This document shows, piece after piece, positions 43,255 to 54,500 of a DNA stretch of 64,000 bases. The notes below the pieces were generated by a model. The model did not search any database, was not told the DNA's origin, and saw only the letters and a program-made list of their open reading frames with translations. Each line of letters starts with the position of its first letter. Within the stretch, counting starts at the first letter, position 1. Origin of the DNA: Takakia lepidozioides (taxonomy: Eukaryota > Streptophyta > Takakiopsida > Takakiales > Takakiaceae); contig CM060731.1 of assembly GCA_030704615.1 (NCBI GenBank), positions 2,358,001 to 2,422,000 on the forward strand, in the 5' to 3' direction. Both the position numbers and the translations under genes were made by a program.

Positions 43255-43510
43255 GCGCTTGAAAGAGAACTGGAGAGTGATGGATGATAATCACTTGAAA
43301 GAGAGCAGGAGAATGATGGATCACAATCACTTGGAAAAGAGCTGGAGAGTGATGGATGATATTCACTTGAAAGAGAGCTGAAGAATGGTGGATGATAATC
43401 ACTTGAAAGTGAGCTGGAGAATGATGGATGATTGAAAGAGAGCTAGAAAATGATCGATGATGATCACTTGAAAGAGAGCTGGAAAATGATTGATGATAAT
43501 CATTTGAAAG
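43255..43510. repeat. About 39-bp tandem repeat
   Basis: Six to seven units built on GATGGATGATAATCACTTGA and AAGAGAGCTGGAGA, each with several changes. Non-coding. Confidence 0.75.
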
Positions 43511-43597
43511 AGCTTGTAAAAGAGAATGGTAATGTTCTGAGTGATAGTAAATGAGTGAATCCAGGAGTGATAGTAAATGATGTGAGTAGCAACAAAA

Positions 43598-43750
43598 TGA
43601 GGTAGCATTTTCCCAGGGTAACATTCTCCCAAGGTAACATTTTCCCAAGGTAGCATTTTTCCAAGGTAGCAATTTGCCCAGGTAACAATTTGCCAAGGTA
43701 GCACTTTCCCAAGGTAGCATCTTCCCAAGGTAGCATCTTCGCAAGCTAGC
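43598..43750. repeat. About 17-bp tandem repeat
   Basis: Nine units of the form GGTAGCATTTTCCCAA in a row with small changes. It keeps a minus-strand frame open for part of its length (LPWENATLGKC), which is a by-product. Confidence 0.8.
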
Positions 43751-44429
43751 CAGTAGCTCCGAATATCTTGTAAAAGAAAGTGGTAGTGTATTGAGTGGCA
43801 CTCGTTCAAGAAATAACATATATGAGAATCGAGTAGGAACGCGGAGTAAAAATGATTGTGTAAAATTGTGTGGGGAGAGTAACGACTGTATAAGATTGTT
43901 TGAAATAGAGAGAGCCAATGAGCCCAAGTAGCTTGGGGAACTTGTGGAAGAGAACTTGGAAGTAGTGGGTAGTAATCACTTGAAAGATAGCCTGTAAGAG
44001 AGCTTTGAAAGTTAGTACATGAATCATTTTGAAGGTAGCACTTACTTGTAACTGGTACATGGAATACAGGGAGTGGAGCATTATCATATAACTGAAAGGA
44101 GAATTGCATGCTGGTCAGACATAGTCTAAGGCTGATGCGACAGTAAATAAGAGGTTGAGAGCAGAGAGTCCATATGTGAGGAGGCCAAGTGTAATAAGGT
44201 TGAGGTGGGCATGAGCTAATAGAGCCAGGAGATGTTTCCAGTTGAGTGAGATTAAAAGCATCAGGCTTGATAAACAACGGATATGTAGGAAGATCAAATA
44301 CCCACAATATAGAAGAGGAGTCAAGGGGTGTACTGAAAGGCGATACGGGCAAGAAACATATAGATGAGACGAGGTGGTTACCTGTCCTGAGGCTATGCTT
44401 CCGTTGAAAGAGATATAGAGGTCTTGTGT
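43751..44429. other. No feature recognised
   Basis: Minus-strand frames are open by chance in T/L-rich sequence. No motif. Confidence 0.35.
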
Positions 44430-45000
44430 CTAGAGAGTTAAGTTGTGATACCATGGATGGTGGTTGACATGAGGCTTTTGTCGGGAGTTCTGGTCCTGAG
44501 ATTTAGAGTACTCTTGGGGTTTGTGCATTTGATCCTGTTGGACATTGGCATACCACTTGAGATCGGGGATCAGTCTAGAGCACAGCAGCTGCATATCAAC
44601 TAGTAAAGATAGCTTCATGCAAGTGATGCTAGACCCTTTTAACAGAAAGAGATAAGGGGATAACCGAAGATGGAGGGAAGTGTAGGTGTGCTCCCTGTGA
44701 CTTAAAGGGGTTGTCCAGCAGCATTGGGTAGTGTCGAGATTGAAGAGGAAAAGCTTGAAGGGCCTGCTTTTGGCTGACATAGTAGCAGCACTCCATGAAC
44801 CCACATCTTGTCGAGCTATATTGTCGAACATTAGACGTGCCTCCTTTATACTTTCGCAGTTAGCATATATATCAACACGGGCAGTTTCCAGATTAATAGA
44901 TGTTTGTATAAGTCTAGCTTTCACGAGGTTGACATGAACCTCTTTGCCCTCCTCCAGGATCCCTAGGTTGGCACACGCGTTAGGGACACCACTCATGTCA
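44430..45000 (-). pseudogene. PPR gene fragment fused behind DUF2921 fragment
   Basis: In one open minus-strand frame, ACANLGILEEGKEVH and then DIYANCESIKEARLMFD and RQDVGSWSA make almost two PLS-type pentatricopeptide repeats (about 44.79-44.99 kb). They follow directly on a DUF2921 fragment in the same frame. The rest to 44430 is not PPR. PPR proteins bind organelle RNA; this piece is too short to act. Confidence 0.7.
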
Positions 45001-45308
45001 CTGTTCTTTGCACCAGCATGGCATGCCACCATACATAACTGCCCAGATTCATTTCTCCACAAGCCTTCCATTGCAAGAGTCTCAAGATTCGACAGTTTGA
45101 AGTAGAAAGGTTCTTCCACATTCCGCCGGCTGGTGAGGTCTATCTTCACAGTTGGTCTAGTCAGCCACCTAGCAACTTCTGCTGGTTCGGCTTCTGTCGC
45201 AGGGGTAACCACATCAGCTAAGTCTCCTCTTGTGTGTGCATGTGTCGCAGTGAACACCAAGGGTTGCTGCAGCAGGTGGCAGGGATGGCATAATGGCCTG
45301 CTGTACAC
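45001..45308 (-). pseudogene. DUF2921 gene fragment (first)
   Basis: AMEGLWRNESGQLCMVACHA is the conserved EG-W-...G-LCMVAC block of the plant DUF2921 family, whose members are predicted membrane proteins of unknown function. Only this region is present; homology breaks at SDMSG, where the PPR fragment starts. Confidence 0.6.
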
Positions 45309-46384
45309 TCAAAGAGATCCACTGCAGAAAGGGGGCAAGCGCCCCTGCTTGATTTCTTTCCATCAGTGTCGTACCTTTAAAGTTTATACAGTGCTGGCAG
45401 GGAGAGAGAATGGAGAGAATGCACCTAGGGTTGCAACATGAAGTCCAAAGCTGCAGATTGAGAATGTCGAGCGGAGGCCATGCGCCGGGTGCATAAGGAG
45501 CACTCATGTCGCTGATTTTTGCCTTTGTAGTATGCACCCACACTTCCTTCTTGTTGATTTGAACTTTTAACTTCAATACATGCTCCTTTTTTGAGGGCAG
45601 ATCAGTCGCATTCAGGCCTGCAATCTGTTGTGATTGAATTCTGCTTACCTCTGAGCCAATCTCAGAGGGAATCCACGAAAAGCTCGTATTCAGATGCCAC
45701 CCTTGTAATCGCAGGGTATGCTGCGGCATAGGCACTGGCTCGCCTATTTGACCAAGAGAGCGGGGGATCAATGTGGTGTTCTCGTGATCTTGGTGCGGGG
45801 AACAGCCTTTGTAGCTTCGTGGCGTCATAAAAGGAGGCAGCGTACCACCTTCATGCCCAAGGATGTGGGTGTTGCACATTTTTCACTTGGAGAGGGTGTC
45901 ACAGCGGGGGGAACCAGAAGGTCGTCATGGGTATAGAGGGCGGCATCTGGAGGCTGAGGGATGACCTGTCCATGCCTTTGCACACCTGGCATGCAGGTCA
46001 GATTAGAGACATCATTATGAGAGCCTGAAGAGAGACTTACATGGATCAGGGTGAGTGGCCGTAGACCAGAGTTCCTGACTTCATTCAGCATAACACCATG
46101 AGCAAGCAGCTCCCCCAGCAGCCTGTTGTGGACGAGCATGTCAGATGTAAGTGATTCAAACACGGCTCGCCAATGAGGTGATGTCTTGAGAGCCTCGATA
46201 CCACAACCATGTTCAGCAGAGATGGGGAAGTAGTCCCAAAACCCCACCACCACAAGCACCTGCTCCAGGCGTCCACCACCCTTAGGACCAGTGAAGAAGG
46301 GCGAGAATGAGTCTTGGCTTGCTTCAAGAACCTTGGGAGCCGTCTTGACGGGCTTGAAAGTTCTGTACGCCTATGAGGGTTGAA
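45309..46384 (-). pseudogene. Unrecognised coding-like fragments
   Basis: Minus-strand frames at 45879-45460 (LRLQGWHLNTSFSWIPSE, KKEHVLKLKVQINKKEVW) and 46259-45825 (VVGFWDYFPISAEHG, ESLTSDMLVHNRLLGELLAH) have the composition of real protein, with amphipathic helices in the second. They may be parts of the gene that continues at 46.7-49.06 kb. No family is recognised. Confidence 0.35.
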
Positions 46385-46700
46385 AGAACTAGAGTGGTTG
46401 AGAGGCCACATGCTGGAAATGGTACCTTCCATAATGCTGCGTTGCTTGAGATATAAAGCTGCTCGAATGTGGGTGCAGATTTTGAAATCATAATCGCTGC
46501 TCTTTGCACTAGCCTGGTAAGCCACCATGTAGATCTGTCCAGACTCATTCCTCCCGGAGCCTTCCATTGCAGGAGTGTGCCCATTCAAGCCAGACAGTAC
46601 CTGCTCGGTTTGCCTTGAGTGGGGGCCATGAGATTTGCAAAGAGCCATATCCAGCAATCTGCCCTTGAAGTTGCATGTCTCCACCACTGGTCGTGCTGGG
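46385..46700 (-). pseudogene. DUF2921 gene fragment (second)
   Basis: AMEGSGRNESGQIYMVAYQA and, 20 residues on, YLKQRSIMEGTISSMW, a longer match to the same DUF2921 block as at 45.0-45.3 kb, with W and C positions changed. Two diverged copies 1.4 kb apart suggest an old duplication. Confidence 0.6.
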
Positions 46701-49059
46701 GGCTGACTAATTCCTACCACGCTTGCCCTGCTCAATTGCTCACTGGATGCCAAGAGCACCGGGGCCACGGGCTGCAGCTGGAGATCAGTTTCACGGGAAG
46801 CCTTACTCTTGTCAAATACCCTGGGAGCATAAAAAATTGACAATCTTCTTGGAGGCATGCAAATAACTCTTGCGCAGCTCTTGTGGGCAAAAGGGGCTGC
46901 CTGGGAGTGAAGAGAGAAGCAGTGGGTTTTCCAGTCCCCACAGAGAAGCTTCGGATGTGATTTGAGGTTCGCTCTCCAGTGTTCGCTTTTTCTGTAGTTG
47001 GGAATCTGGCTAATCTGGTTGGTGAGCACACAGTCCTCTCCTGGCGGTGCTTGTTGACACTCTGTTTGGAAACCTGAACACCAACCACTTTCCCTGACTT
47101 GGTGCCTCCTCTAATCTTCCAGCTCAGTCTAAACGACCAAATAAGCCAGGACATTGCGGCATTTATCACCTCTTTGTGGTCAACTTGTTCTGGAGTCTCT
47201 CTCTGTGGGTAGTCTGGATCATTTTCGTAAGTACCTTGCATACGTGAGTGTGAAGTATTCTCGTTGCAAAGTCCAGCTGTGAGAGCCCCTGCAGTATACA
47301 CATAATCTGCGAATGGTTCTAACTGCGATGACACAACGGTAGGGTCGAGATAGTGGTTGTCACCAAGAGCTGCAGTGCTGGTAATTTGGCCATGGCTGGC
47401 CTGGGTGGTGAGAGAATACCGACCCGGTGAGGGTACTGCAGCTGCACCATAGCGTCGCCAGCCTTAGCGGTCTGGGTATATTCATGGGGGACAGAATCAC
47501 CTGGGAGAGAGAGGGCTTCAGCTATCTGCAGGATGATGTCCAAATCCACATGCCCGCAAGAAGATGTGCCCTCACTGATGGCAGTGACTTTGCAAGCGAA
47601 AAAGTCCGTCAGAAGCTCTGGCAGCCTAATTCGCAGAAGAGATGGAGGAAGATTTGAGGCCGCATCCCGGCGACTATCCACCACGGCCAGCAGTAACTCT
47701 GTGCTCTGTTCGAGAAGAGGGGCATTCATGGTATTAGCTGCCATCCACATGATGCGCTCCAAAATCATCTCGGCTTTTAAGGTAACAGCCCATGTGCTTG
47801 CAAAGTCACTGTGGAGACCTCTGCTTGAATTAGCACCATCATAATCAAGTAGTTTCACCAGCTGCCTGCATAGTCTTTTGTCAGGCGGTGGGGCTAGAGA
47901 GCCGTGTGTAGGGAAGCGTCTGCTCGTCCTCAATCAAACAGCCTTCCAAGAATATCCTGTGCGGCCAGCGAGCTCGAAGTATGGGCACAGAGAATTCTGG
48001 GTGGTGCGGCAGGTGTTCGGGAGTGTGTCGACGTGAGCGTTCGGGGTGAAACCTGGGCCACGAGTACCACTCCTGGTGTGGTGATGTCCTTGGGGGTGAT
48101 GTAATCTGGGGAAAAGTGGCCGAGCTTGTGCCATACTCCCATTAACACCGCTCTTTGAACCACCTGCATTCTTAGTCAATTGCACATCTTCAAACGAGAA
48201 TGTTGTCAGAAGTGACGGTGTCATGGGCTCCTCTTTGCATAGGTAAGAGGGACCGAGATCCTTGGGGATCATGCAAGCTCCGAAAGCTCCAAAAAGCTTG
48301 AAACTCCCAAGAGTCCCAAGGGGTGTTTTGTGTAGGTGCTTATGAGTGTCCAACGGCGTTGAAAGGCTTCGCAGTGAGAGGAGCATTCGAGAGGTGAGTC
48401 TGTGCAACGGCGGTGGCAGTTCACTGTAATCTGCACAAGCCAAAAGCAGCTCAAGCAGCTCGCAGCAAAAACCTGGCGCCGTCGGCAGCCTGTACTTGTG
48501 GTCTTGGAGAGCTCCAGCTTCAAAAACGCGACAGTATAGTAGCTCCGTGTATCGACAGTGCAGCAGCATGCCGCTCTCGGTGTCATTCTGCCCAAAGTTG
48601 CAGGCATTGCTGTGCAAAAGCTCGAGTAGGGTCGCCTGGGCCCAATGCGGGCTGTGAGCTTGCGAGAGGGAGCACAAAATGCGCACATAAGGGTAGGGGT
48701 GACAGTGGACAGCATCAGAGCCACTCGGCGGGTGGCTGCTTCTGCCGTTGTTGCATAATAACTTGAACGGAGGGACTTGAGGCCGCACATGACGATATTC
48801 CTGCGCGGGGTCTCCTTGAAGATGCCGGGATGGGAGAAGGAAATGCACTGGGATCGCAGCTGGAGCGAGCTGGCTGTTGGCCTCCCCGATATGAGAAAAC
48901 CGTGAAAACACAAAGATATGGAACCAAACGAAAGCTGTTGTGAAATAGCCTAAACTGAGCCTGGAAGGAGGTTGAGCTTTCTAGGCTGGTAGAGAAGAGC
49001 ATGGCGGTGGGGCAGTTGCGGAGCAACGTAGTGAGCAGCAGTCCCCGCCATGGCGGCAA
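46701..49059 (-). pseudogene. Unrecognised multi-exon gene, decayed
   Basis: Frames at 49059-48715, 48911-47934, 47933-47319 and 47334-46732 on the minus strand follow one another with frame changes. Coding-like parts are helical and leucine-rich, such as WAQATLLELLHSNACNFGQN, FCCELLELLLACADYSELPP and LEQSTELLLAVVDSRRDAAS. This would suit a HEAT/ARM-type solenoid. No signature fixes the family. At least one stop (47934) and several frame changes make it a probable pseudogene, unless introns explain them. Confidence 0.4.
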
Positions 49060-49269
49060 CCAGAGCTAAAACTTAAGCAGAGGCCAAAAGCCCAGCCCCT
49101 TCTGAGGCCTAGTTTTTGGGCAAATCACACACAGCAGATTAATGCTTGTGTGAAGGGATTTCTAGAGGATATCTGGAAAACCCGGATTAATTCTATATAT
49201 ATAGGTAAGTCTTACTACCAACGTCAGCCCCTGACAGACGTAGGATCTGTCCCTTTTGTTTACCCAAGA

Positions 49270-49384
49270 GAGGGGGCAACAAAGGAAAAAAAAAAAATGT
49301 GGGGGGGGGGTGATTGAGTAGCAGCAGCTGCTCAATCACTCCCCCCCCCCCCACTTTCTTTTCTTTTCTTTGTTGCCCCCTGAT
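49270..49384. repeat. Long inverted repeat (hairpin)
   Basis: Left arm GGGGGCAACAAAGG, A run, G run, TGATTGAG; right arm CTCAATCA, C run, CTTT-rich run, CTTTGTTGCCCCC. Arms of about 50 bases surround the centre AGCAGCAGCTGCT. A CT-rich tract follows to 49441. Confidence 0.85.
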
Positions 49385-49615
49385 GTCTCCCTCTCTCTGT
49401 CCCTCTTTGTCCCTCTCTCCCTCTCCCTCTCTCTCCCTCTCTTGTGTGCTGCTCTCTTTTAAGCTCCAGACGAGATAAATTCAAGGTCAGATGGTGGGTT
49501 CAGCTGCAACATATGTCCAACACCAGATGCCCCCTCCCTCCCTCTGTCTCCCTCTCTACTGGGAATCGGCAGTTTGCTATCAGTGTGGATTTTTTGTTCC
49601 TCTATCAGGCTTTTT

Positions 49616-49856
49616 CATCCATACCGGATGAGCCACCAGGATGGACACTGAATTACCTCTAGGATGGTTCTTTTGGCCTTTTCATTCCTCCTCTATTGAC
49701 TCTCATCCATACCGGATGAGTCACCATGGAAGAAAAAAATTACCTCTATGGAGGTTGCCAACAGCATCCTGTTTTTCCATCCGTACCGGATGCAAAACTA
49801 CCAGGGTGATAATTTTTCATTCCTCTTTTATTGACTCTTGTTATCCATACCGGATG
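49616..49856. repeat. Four spaced CATCCATACCGGATG palindromes
   Basis: CATCC[AG]TACCGGATG at 49616, 49704 and 49778, and TATCCATACCGGATG at 49842. Between them are similar T-rich pieces (TTCATTCCTCTTTTATTGACTC). Spacing falls from 88 to 64 bases. Confidence 0.75.
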
Positions 49857-50003
49857 GTCTCCTGCAAGTAGTATTTTCCTACTGGTAGTCTCTTCTCCAT
49901 AATGTCCTCCAACTATCCATTTGTGAATTTCTTCCAAAACTTTATTAATTTCATGATGGTACAAGCATCTCTTTAGGACCCCATCTGGTCCCAACTTGTA
50001 CAA
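49746..50003 (-). pseudogene. Tat-like integrase zinc-finger fragment
   Basis: HHEINKVLEEIHKWIVGGHYG and TTSRKILLAG form the first half of an HHCC zinc-binding domain of Tat-type integrase, as in the element at 2.3 kb. Homology stops there and the palindromic repeats follow. Confidence 0.65.
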
Positions 50004-50247
50004 TTTTTCTCTTATCGTAGTATATGGGTAGGGCTTTAATAGTTATCCTCTTCTTTTGTTCCTTCCCATAACTAGATGGGCACTATCCCTGAGTTAGGTA
50101 ATATCTGATTGGCCACTGCCAATCTAACCAATCATCTGCTCCCTGCACTTCCACTAGGCGGCATCACTAACGGAATAAGGAGATATTAACGTAGATGCTA
50201 GAAACTTTGGCAGAACCCTAAATAATAGTCATGGTTACATAAAGTAG

Positions 50248-51512
50248 CTAAGGCAGACGGCGGGAGAGCGACGGGAGAGCGACGGGAGAGCGGCGGGAGT
50301 GGCATGATTTCAATACCTTTAATGTCGTTTTGGTTCTGTTGTGCCAAAAGAAACGCTTGCAGACCTCATGATGGATTCTGCGAACTCCAAAATGTCCCAT
50401 TTCTTCATGAATTTGTTGGACTATGGCTTCTCGCTCCTTCTTCTCTAGTACCAACTTACCTTGAAACACAAGTCTCCCTTCCATCAGTTTGAATGATTTG
50501 GCCCTCTTCCTCACTCTTTTTGCTTCTTTGGAATCCAAATATGCATTTACTTCACCAAATGTAAGCATGTGCATGACCTGTATGTCATCCAGAATATCAG
50601 AAATTGTCTCCTCCTCTTGTTCTTCATCACTGAGGCTGTTCCTAGCCCTCTTCCTCCTTCTGTTCACCTTCAGCTGCCATTAACAACTCCAGCTGCATGT
50701 GTTTTGTGATCAGCCCCTTCTTTCTGCTGATTTGAATTGCCAGAGGCTCAGTACGGAGCTGCTCATGCTTTTCTTCACTGCTGGTCCCTTCTTGACTCAA
50801 GGCATTTGTAGTTTCTTCATCATAAGAGGCGGGTGACAAGTTTATGTCTGTTGATGGTGTCTCCTTCGAGTTCAGTTCATTTGACTTAGTTTCAGATGTG
50901 TCATCAACATGTGCTTCCTTCTCTTCCTGGGTTCCAGCCCCTTGGCTCCTGGTGAAGACCATGTTTATGGTTGGAATGAAGTCAAGTGAGCTCCCGGCTG
51001 CTGGTATCCTTCTCTTTCTTCCACATGCTGGTTGTCTTCTGCAAAATATGCACAATTTTTTGGTGATAGTATCAGCAGGTACCTTCTTTCTTGGTGGTGG
51101 ATGACAGTCTTCAGTACCGGCCTGGTCCTTCAGTTCTTCATTTCTTCTTATCCCTGCTATCTCCCTCTCATCACGCCAGTCCCTCTGACCATCTCCATCC
51201 TCTCCTTCTATGGTGACAACCCACTTGAACCCCTTTGGTGTGTTTTGATCTCCGTTGATGTGATATTTGACAGGAAGACTGAACTTCCATTGTCATTGCT
51301 TCATCCTTTAGTGGCTGGTCCCTTTTTTACCCCAATTCTACCTTTGTTTGGTGTTGCATTGCCTTTGTGCGCAGGTCATATTTTTCAGAATTGCTCCTCA
51401 TCTGTCCGCCAGTCGAAGATAAGGCTTCTTCCACCCCTTTTCCTTCACTTTGTTCCTCTTTGAATACATCAGTATGTCTCCCTTTGTCGAGACTTTGATG
51501 TTCAGTTTTCAA
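50248..51512 (-). pseudogene. Integrase HHCC-like protein fragment
   Basis: A frame at 50667-50248 carries AKSFKLMEGRLVFQGKLVL, then QQIHEEMGHFGVRRIHHEVC and WHNRTKTTLKVLKSC, an H2C2 zinc-binding module. Upstream are frames with MVFTRSQGAGTQEE (50960) and charged E/K/S-rich stretches up to 51512. The module resembles the integrase N-terminus of Ginger transposons and of integrase-derived host genes more than that of the Tat elements here. The catalytic core is not present. Confidence 0.45.
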
Positions 51513-51551
51513 CTCCCAAATTTTGTCTCCTTGCTCCTTTCTTGCTTCCCC

Positions 51552-54500
51552 ATTTAGGCTCTGTAGCGGCAGCCCTCTTCTTGGCTTTCCCCTTCAGCTC
51601 CTCCAGAGACTTGTTGTGTACCACCTTCTTCGCCCTGGCAGCCAGAGCGTCAAGGAAGCTCTCATTGACGCATTGGATGATGGTTGGGGGTTCTAGCTTT
51701 GGCCTCTGCGGAAACATCACCGCCAAATACCGCCGTGTAGGTTCGCCCTCAAATGCCAACTTCTTGGCAGAGCCAGTCCCAGTCCGAACTGACTTGGGAA
51801 CCCGGACGACCGGTGACTTGGTAGCAGCAGCAGCAGTAGTCGCAGGACCTTGCACAAAGTCGTCGTCGGAGTCACTCCCTTGGGGCCCCTCCTGCGCCTC
51901 CTCTGGTGCCCCGGTGGTTTTCTGTTTTTTGGGGGTTACTGTACTCCCCTGTTTCCGTGTCCTTTTCTTTTGTCTTTTATTCTTCTCATTCAATTTCTCT
52001 TGAATACCTGCCTGAGCAAGCTCTGCCGCTTTCCTGGACTTGGCAAGCGTTTTCACCTCCTTTGGACCCAGCGGAGGCAGCGAAGGCCGGTTTCGTCGGG
52101 CCTCCGCATCCAGCTTCAATTGAAACTCGGATGAGTCGAGCGAGCCGGGCGGAAGGTCCACATACCAAGGGCAGTTGCGCAAATGTTCCAGATGCCACTC
52201 CTTCACGATAACGTCAGTGTACATGGAGTCAGCTCCAGGGTTCCTCCATGCGAGGAAGAAAGGCGGCTCGAAGGACAGATGACCTTTCTCCAACAAGGAG
52301 AATTTGCAGTACCTGCATTTAAGAAACACACACAGAATGAGGTCTCGGGAACGAGGTAAATTCGGCGCCATTTTCCCAGGGTGTGTCCGAAAATGGCTAA
52401 GTCCCAGAACTGATTGGGCCCGGAACTGGAAAAATGGCGCCGAATTTCCAGTTTCGGTGCCAGCCACCCCAGGGACTTAGCCATTTTCGGGGCCCTGTAC
52501 TGGAAATTTCGGCGCCATTTTCCCAGGTTGTGTCCGAAAATGGCTAAGTCCCAGAACTGACTGGGCCCGGAACTTGAAAAATGGCGCCAAATTTCCAGAC
52601 TGAGTGCCAGCCACCCCCGGGACAGCCATCCCCCTAGGGCCCGAATCAGGAAATTCGACGCCATTTTTCCAGGGACTTCTTCACAACTAATTTTCATGCG
52701 CCACATAAGGCCTCTTAGATCCTGGAAATGTAGGGACTAAAAAGAAAAGCACCGCGTATGTACCTGTACAGAAGGCGCATTGCCGTTTTGTCCGCGTTCG
52801 GCTGGTCGGTGAACTCGTGGCTCCGGCGGGCATGGGGTATCTCTCGAAAGAATAGGTCGGTTTTGTAGAGCAGAAGTAAGTACCTCGTCACATAGTCGTG
52901 TAGGCTCTCTGCTTCACCAGAAATCTCCAGCTTGAACTGATGTGCTTGTGTGTCAAGCTGCTCTTGCGCATTCGTCGTCACCTGTGCAAATTCTCTATCA
53001 GACCGCTTTCCTCAAAAAATACAATAAATCCACCCGGTACAAGCGTAGAACCGACAAATGAAGTGTGGGAAAGTACATGAAACCACCATGTCATGCGGTT
53101 CATCCACATGTCGAATGTGGGGTCAGACAGTTTGTCGGGTTTGGGGAAGCTCCACATGTCCCTTGTACTTTGGGAACCATTCCAGATTTGGAGCCACCGG
53201 GTCTGTCCAACCACCCAGCATATTAGTAAGCGCCAAACACCACAAAAAAAACGAATTGTTTGCACGACAATTTGGTTAGAATGTAGTAACATTTTCTATT
53301 GCATCCACACAGGATGTGGCTAGATGATGCAGCTTCTCCAATGTCATCGTGGGCTTCAGAGCGCGGGAGTAGTGCTTCCCCACCTCCACCAGAAAGTCGG
53401 CACCAAGGGCGGGATCAGCTATGGCCACGTACTTTACCATCCGCGACTTGTACTTGATGCGGGCCTTCGCCTCCGCAGCTTTTAGATACGATTCCAGTGC
53501 CGGGAGGGTTAGTTTCTTCTCCTCTGACTCCATGTAGAGCCTCCGCGCATGTGCCAAATCCTGCTGAATTTTCATCTGTCAAGAATACGCACATAAGATT
53601 AGAAATCCTGGTCAACACTTTTTCTTCTATTGGGGGAGGAGAGACAGATTAGCTGAACAAAACAGTTAGGAGCTTTACCCAAAATATGTAGTCCACCATG
53701 GCGTCCATGCTCAGCCTATACCAGGTTTTGTCTGCCTTTGCCTCCGACTTGCGCAGGAGGTCGGCACTGAGCGAATTGGCAAACTCTTGCACCCCTGCTT
53801 CCCGACATCCTTCACTCGGAAGAGCATGTGGGACAAGTTAGTGGCAATGAAGGCATTCTCAGTCACCCTGCAATGCCACATTTCCATTAAACAATACTGA
53901 AATGAGAATTTGCAACAAATATGACGATTGGCAATGAAATGACTATTTCAAATTCAAAGTTCCAAAGCAAAAGGCATTGTAACTTACGAGTTGATGTCTG
54001 CCATTGCAGCTTTGCGAAGACTGCGATCTTTGGGCCCCGCAACCTTCAGCACAACACACTCCACGGCGAAATGCCAATCCAGGTCGTTGGGGTGGGCTTG
54101 GGCTATGTATTCCATCCATGCCAGGAGGCGATGATTGTCGTCCCACACGTAAAACATCTTTCCGGACAAGTGCTAGAAAAGAGGATCAGTAGCAATCAAT
54201 CTCTCGAACTCCTCATTTCGCCTTTGTCAATGGGGACCCCATTTGTCCACCTCATCGGAAGTGTGGGCACGAGAAGCTCCGTGGTCGTTCTCAATGGAAA
54301 CATAAAATGCGGCAGACCCCATTCAATATCCCTCCCGGAAAGAGAATTTCAGCTTGTCGATATCGCTTGGGAGGGCAGGTTTCACCACCTGCAGTGATAC
54401 CAAGCGGCAAAGGGGAATCCGAAGCTTGACCGGGTACACCATGCCCCCCAGGACCCTGCCAATGTTGCTGTGGGTTGCCTCCAACATCTTGGCAGCGGCC

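Noticed and set aside
43500-43736. Minus-strand repeat peptide LPWENATLGKC
   Set aside because: By-product of the 17-bp tandem repeat.
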